This document shows, piece after piece, positions 40,909-43,092 of a DNA stretch of 43,092 bases. Below the pieces are notes generated by a model. That model did not search any database. It was not told the DNA's origin and saw only the letters and a program-made list of their open reading frames with translations. The number at the start of each line of letters is the position of its first letter. Position 1 is the first letter of the stretch. The position numbers were made by a program, and so were the translations under genes. Source of the DNA: DATGJX01 sp035279385 (GTDB taxonomy: Bacteria > Vulcanimicrobiota > Vulcanimicrobiia > Vulcanimicrobiales > Vulcanimicrobiaceae); the NCBI GenBank assembly GCA_035279385.1, contig DATEHZ010000039.1, positions 1 to 43,092 on the forward strand. Reading direction: 5' to 3'.

Positions 40909-40989
40909 TTACGCCCCGATCGCACATCCTGTGCGGGCGGCAAATGCTCGCATCACGCTCGCGATGCCGCCGGTTAGTCCTACTCGCAT
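40909..40989 (-). pseudogene. Truncated coaE-like 5' fragment
   Basis: Immediately after the rpsA terminator, an ATG at 40989 opens MRVGLTGGIASVMRAFAART and stops at TAA 40909-40911 (26 codons). The first eleven residues equal the consensus N-terminus of CoaE proteins (MRVGLTGGIAS-GKS); then the Walker A Lys/Ser and all that follows are lost. A 19-base core is shared with intact coaE with one mismatch, but other codons differ, so it looks like a diverged partial copy rather than a fresh duplication. Confidence 0.45.
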
Positions 40990-41027
40990 AAAGAAAGAGA
41001 GCCACCGTTTCTATAACGGCAGCTCCC
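40990..41027 (-). terminator. Intrinsic terminator of rpsA
   Basis: Minus strand stem GGGAGCTGCCGTT (from 41027), loop ATAGA, then AACGGTGGCTCTC (to 40997), 13 bp with three G-U pairs, followed by TTTCTTT (40996-40990). It lies 22 bases past the rpsA stop codon and separates rpsA from coaE. Confidence 0.8.
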
Positions 41028-41049
41028 TTTACTGTCGGCCGGCAGCCGC

Positions 41050-42189
41050 TTACTCGGCGGTGCCTGGCGTGGAGACGTCCTCGTCCTCGATGGCGTACTT
41101 CTCGATTTCCTCGGGAGGCACGTCGGCCACATGCTGAATCGACGCGGTGATGCGGCGAGTTGCATGGTTGATCGTGAGGAGCGTGACTTCGACTTCCTGG
41201 CCGGGGCTGAACTGCGCGGCCGGATCGAACTCGCCCTTGGGCACCATCGCCAGCACGCCCGGAACGATCTCGACCAGGAGATAGTTCGGCGTGACTTTGA
41301 CGATCTGCGCCGTGAGTTTGTTCGTTTCGTAGAGCTTGTCCGCGTGCTCGTCCCACGGATCGGGCAGCGCGTGTTTGAGCGAGAGGCTGACTTTCTTCGC
41401 CTCCGCGTCGAACTTCATGATCTCCACGTTGACGACGTCGCCGATCTTCACGACCTCGGACGGATGCTTGATCCGCGCGTAGCTCAGTTCGCTGTTGTGA
41501 ATCAGGCCGTCGATACCGCCCAAATCAACGAACGCACCGAACTCCGCCAGACGCACCACGACGCCTTCGCGAATCTGTCCGACTTCAAGCGTGCCGAGCA
41601 GCTCCTGCTTCTTGGCGTTGAGTTCTTCTTCCAGAACCAAACGCTGCGAGAGCACGACGCGGTGGCGCTTGTGATCGAGATCGATGACTTTGAGCCGGAG
41701 CTTCTTGCCGACGAGTTCGTCAAGATTGCCGACCGGCTGGCGGCGAATTTGGGAGGCCGGTACGAAACCGCGCATGCCCAGGTCGACGAGAACGCCGCCT
41801 TTGACCACCTGCGTGACTGTGGCTTCGATCACTTCGTCGCGATCGTGGGCTTCGATGACTTTCTCCCAGGTCTTGAGCGCGCGTGCGCGGCGCTCGGAGA
41901 GAAAGAGCGAGCCGTCCTGATCGTCGATGCGGTGGATCATGACTTCCAGCGTATCGCCGACTTTCAATTCTTTGGGTTCGATCGCTAACGAGAGTTCGCG
42001 GAATGGCAGAATGCCTTCCGATTTACCGCCGATGTCAACCAGCAGTTCGTCCTGATACTTGGCGACGATGAGACCGTTGAGTACTTGTCCTTCGTCGAGG
42101 ACCTTGAGCGATTCTTCGTAGAGGCGCTGCTCGAGTGCGAGTTGATCCTCTTCTTCGTGTTGCACCGGAGCAATATCAGTCGTAGAGAT
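41050..42189 (-). CDS. rpsA: Ribosomal protein S1 (four S1 domains; start uncertain, possibly ATC)
   Basis: About 379 aa with four S1 RNA-binding domains: about 35-105 (GLIVAKYQDELLVDIGGKSE), 120-190 (ATVTQVVKGGVLVDLGMRGF), 205-280 (GVVVRLAEFGAFVDLGGIDG) and 292-365 (AQIVKVTPNYLLVEIVPG). Four domains is the length usual outside proteobacteria. It tethers mRNA to the 30S subunit. The N-terminus is problematic: in-frame GTG at 42165 lacks a ribosome site, while ATC at 42189 has AGGA at 8-base spacing and would give (M)STTDIAPVQHEEE. No ATG is available. The stretch before it (42200-42245) is AT-rich compared with its surroundings and may carry the promoter. mutM ends 50 bases upstream. Confidence 0.93.
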   Translation of the reverse strand: MSTTDIAPVQHEEEDQLALEQRLYEESLKVLDEGQVLNGLIVAKYQDELLVDIGGKSEGILPFRELSLAIEPKELKVGDTLEVMIHRIDDQDGSLFLSERRARALKTWEKVIEAHDRDEVIEATVTQVVKGGVLVDLGMRGFVPASQIRRQPVGNLDELVGKKLRLKVIDLDHKRHRVVLSQRLVLEEELNAKKQELLGTLEVGQIREGVVVRLAEFGAFVDLGGIDGLIHNSELSYARIKHPSEVVKIGDVVNVEIMKFDAEAKKVSLSLKHALPDPWDEHADKLYETNKLTAQIVKVTPNYLLVEIVPGVLAMVPKGEFDPAAQFSPGQEVEVTLLTINHATRRITASIQHVADVPPEEIEKYAIEDEDVSTPGTAE

Positions 42190-42241
42190 GTTGTAGTTCC
42201 TAACCTTTCGAAATATTTTTACTTCACTGCAAAGTGATGAT

Positions 42242-43054
42242 TTATTTTTGACACGCGCGGCACCACCAGGTTCCACGCTGGGCGATGACCGTCCGCACGA
42301 TGGAGCCGCCGCATCTGCCGCAGCTCTTTCCCGTCCGGCCGTAGACCGAAAGCACGTTTTGAAACCCGCCTTTCAGTCCTTGGGCATCCACGTAGTCGTC
42401 GACGCTGCTTCCCCGCATGCCGATGGCACGCTGGAGAACGTCTACGAGCGCGTGATGCAGTCGTACGGCGGCCGGTTTGCTCAGCCGCTTCGCGGGCGTT
42501 CCGGGACGAATCCCGGCCTGCCACAGCGCCTCACATGCGTAGATGTTGCCCACGCCCGCGATGCGCCGCTGATCAAGAAGAAAAACCTTGACCGGCGTTG
42601 TCCGCCCCGAAAGCATACCGATAAAGCGCTCCGGAGTAAAGTCCCTGGAAAGGGGCTCTACGCCGAGATCCGCATCCCAGGGCTCGCCCGGCTCGACCAG
42701 GCGCATCCGGCCGAATTGCCGCACGTCGGCAAACGCTAGGCGGCTTTCGTCGGAAAACCGCAATTCGACGTGCGTGTACGGATACGGCTGCTCGGCCGCA
42801 TTCAGCACGACTAGGCGGCCCGTCATGCGCAAGCTGGTAACGAGCGAGCGGCCGGACGAAAGCCCGAAAACGGCATATTTTCCGCGTCGTGTGACGTCCA
42901 CGATCGTCTCGCCCGCGAGTGCGCGTTCGAATTGCACGCCGCTCGGCGCGACGGCCATCTTCTTTAAAGACACGCGTACCGAGGCAATGGTTTTTCCGGC
43001 GATGGCGGGGCGCAGGCCGCGAACGATCGTCTCGACTTCGGGAAGTTCGGGCAT
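42242..43054 (-). CDS. mutM: Formamidopyrimidine-DNA glycosylase
   Basis: Fpg/MutM removes 8-oxoguanine and FaPy lesions by a bifunctional glycosylase/AP-lyase. 270 aa. The catalytic N-terminus is MPELPEVETIVRGLRP (Pro2, Glu3), then RRGKYAVF (catalytic Lys), MTGRLVV, the H2TH segment DQRRIAGVGNIYACEALW and a C-terminal zinc finger with CGRCGGSIVR and WWCRACQ. The ATG at 43054 is 2 bases after a stop at 43057-43059, so it is co-transcribed with an upstream gene cut by the window edge. Confidence 0.97.
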   Translation of the reverse strand: MPELPEVETIVRGLRPAIAGKTIASVRVSLKKMAVAPSGVQFERALAGETIVDVTRRGKYAVFGLSSGRSLVTSLRMTGRLVVLNAAEQPYPYTHVELRFSDESRLAFADVRQFGRMRLVEPGEPWDADLGVEPLSRDFTPERFIGMLSGRTTPVKVFLLDQRRIAGVGNIYACEALWQAGIRPGTPAKRLSKPAAVRLHHALVDVLQRAIGMRGSSVDDYVDAQGLKGGFQNVLSVYGRTGKSCGRCGGSIVRTVIAQRGTWWCRACQK

Positions 43055-43056
43055 GG

Positions 43057-43092
43057 CTAGGTGTGCGGCAGGCCCTCAACGTGCGCGCCCGC
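43057..43092 (-). CDS. Partial CDS, last 11 codons of a gene upstream of mutM
   Basis: The minus strand is open from the window edge to TAG at 43057-43059, reading AGAHVEGLPHT. Close spacing (2 bases) to the mutM ATG suggests a co-transcribed gene. polA is a common mutM neighbour, but the visible residues are too few to identify anything. Confidence 0.35.
   Translation of the reverse strand, partial: AGAHVEGLPHT

Noticed and set aside
1..43092. Insertion sequences, integrases, phage genes or CRISPR arrays
   Set aside because: No transposase or integrase motifs, no paired terminal repeats and no regularly spaced repeats were seen. The only tandem repeats are the KGG codons and the MraZ boxes.

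Overview
The window reads as chromosome of a high-GC, diderm (outer-membrane) bacterium that is not an obvious proteobacterium. The evidence is an LPS-export set (LptF/G permease, LptD-like OstA protein, LptC-like protein), lipoprotein N-acyltransferase, an MurE with the DNPR meso-DAP signature, a complete mur/division cluster with unusual inserted genes, and a DUF5916-type outer-membrane protein. From memory of such gene content I would guess Candidatus Eremiobacterota (WPS-2) or a related diderm Terrabacteria lineage; this is inference only. No mobile element, CRISPR array, tRNA or rRNA was seen.

Layout. 1-119: C-terminal end of a Pro/Ala-rich protein, convergent with hisA. 116-3213 (minus): citrate synthase followed by translationally coupled hisB, hisH and hisA. 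3287-4228 (minus): exported protein of unknown function. 4302-20356 (minus): one long division/cell-wall operon, mraZ-rsmH-ftsL-ftsI-murE-murF-cofE-like-mraY-murD-ftsW-DUF2332-murG-murC-murB-ddl. Eight of its junctions are 4-bp ATGA/GTGA overlaps. It is preceded by a good promoter and three 10-bp-phased MraZ boxes. ftsQ, ftsA and ftsZ do not follow ddl.

20491-27425: a MntP-like manganese exporter, a methyltransferase, a hemerythrin, then a minus-strand signalling block: response regulator, histidine kinase, UspA, STAS protein and a degenerate-GGDEF/EAL protein. 27426-27955 has no conventional gene. It holds a compact unit with a TATAAT box, a short Arg/His-rich ORF or structured RNA, and a strong terminator hairpin.

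27956-35699: envelope biogenesis, comprising a lytic transglycosylase lipoprotein, LptF/G, LptD-like, a bacterial metallothionein (53 aa), a lipoprotein, Lnt, an LptC-like protein and another lipoprotein. 35629-36220: two KGG-repeat (GsiB-like) stress proteins behind a perfect match to the Bacillus sigma-B promoter. 36313-40228: an N-acyl-D-amino-acid deacylase-type amidohydrolase, a DUF5916 protein and a small exported protein. 40256-43092: coaE, a truncated coaE-like 5' fragment, the rpsA terminator, rpsA (S1), mutM and the last codons of another gene.

The most notable points are the CofE homologue and DUF2332 protein built into the peptidoglycan operon, the sigma-B-like promoter, the small self-contained unit near 27.6 kb, three genes whose best starts are non-standard (CTG, CTG, ATC), the coaE remnant and the metallothionein.
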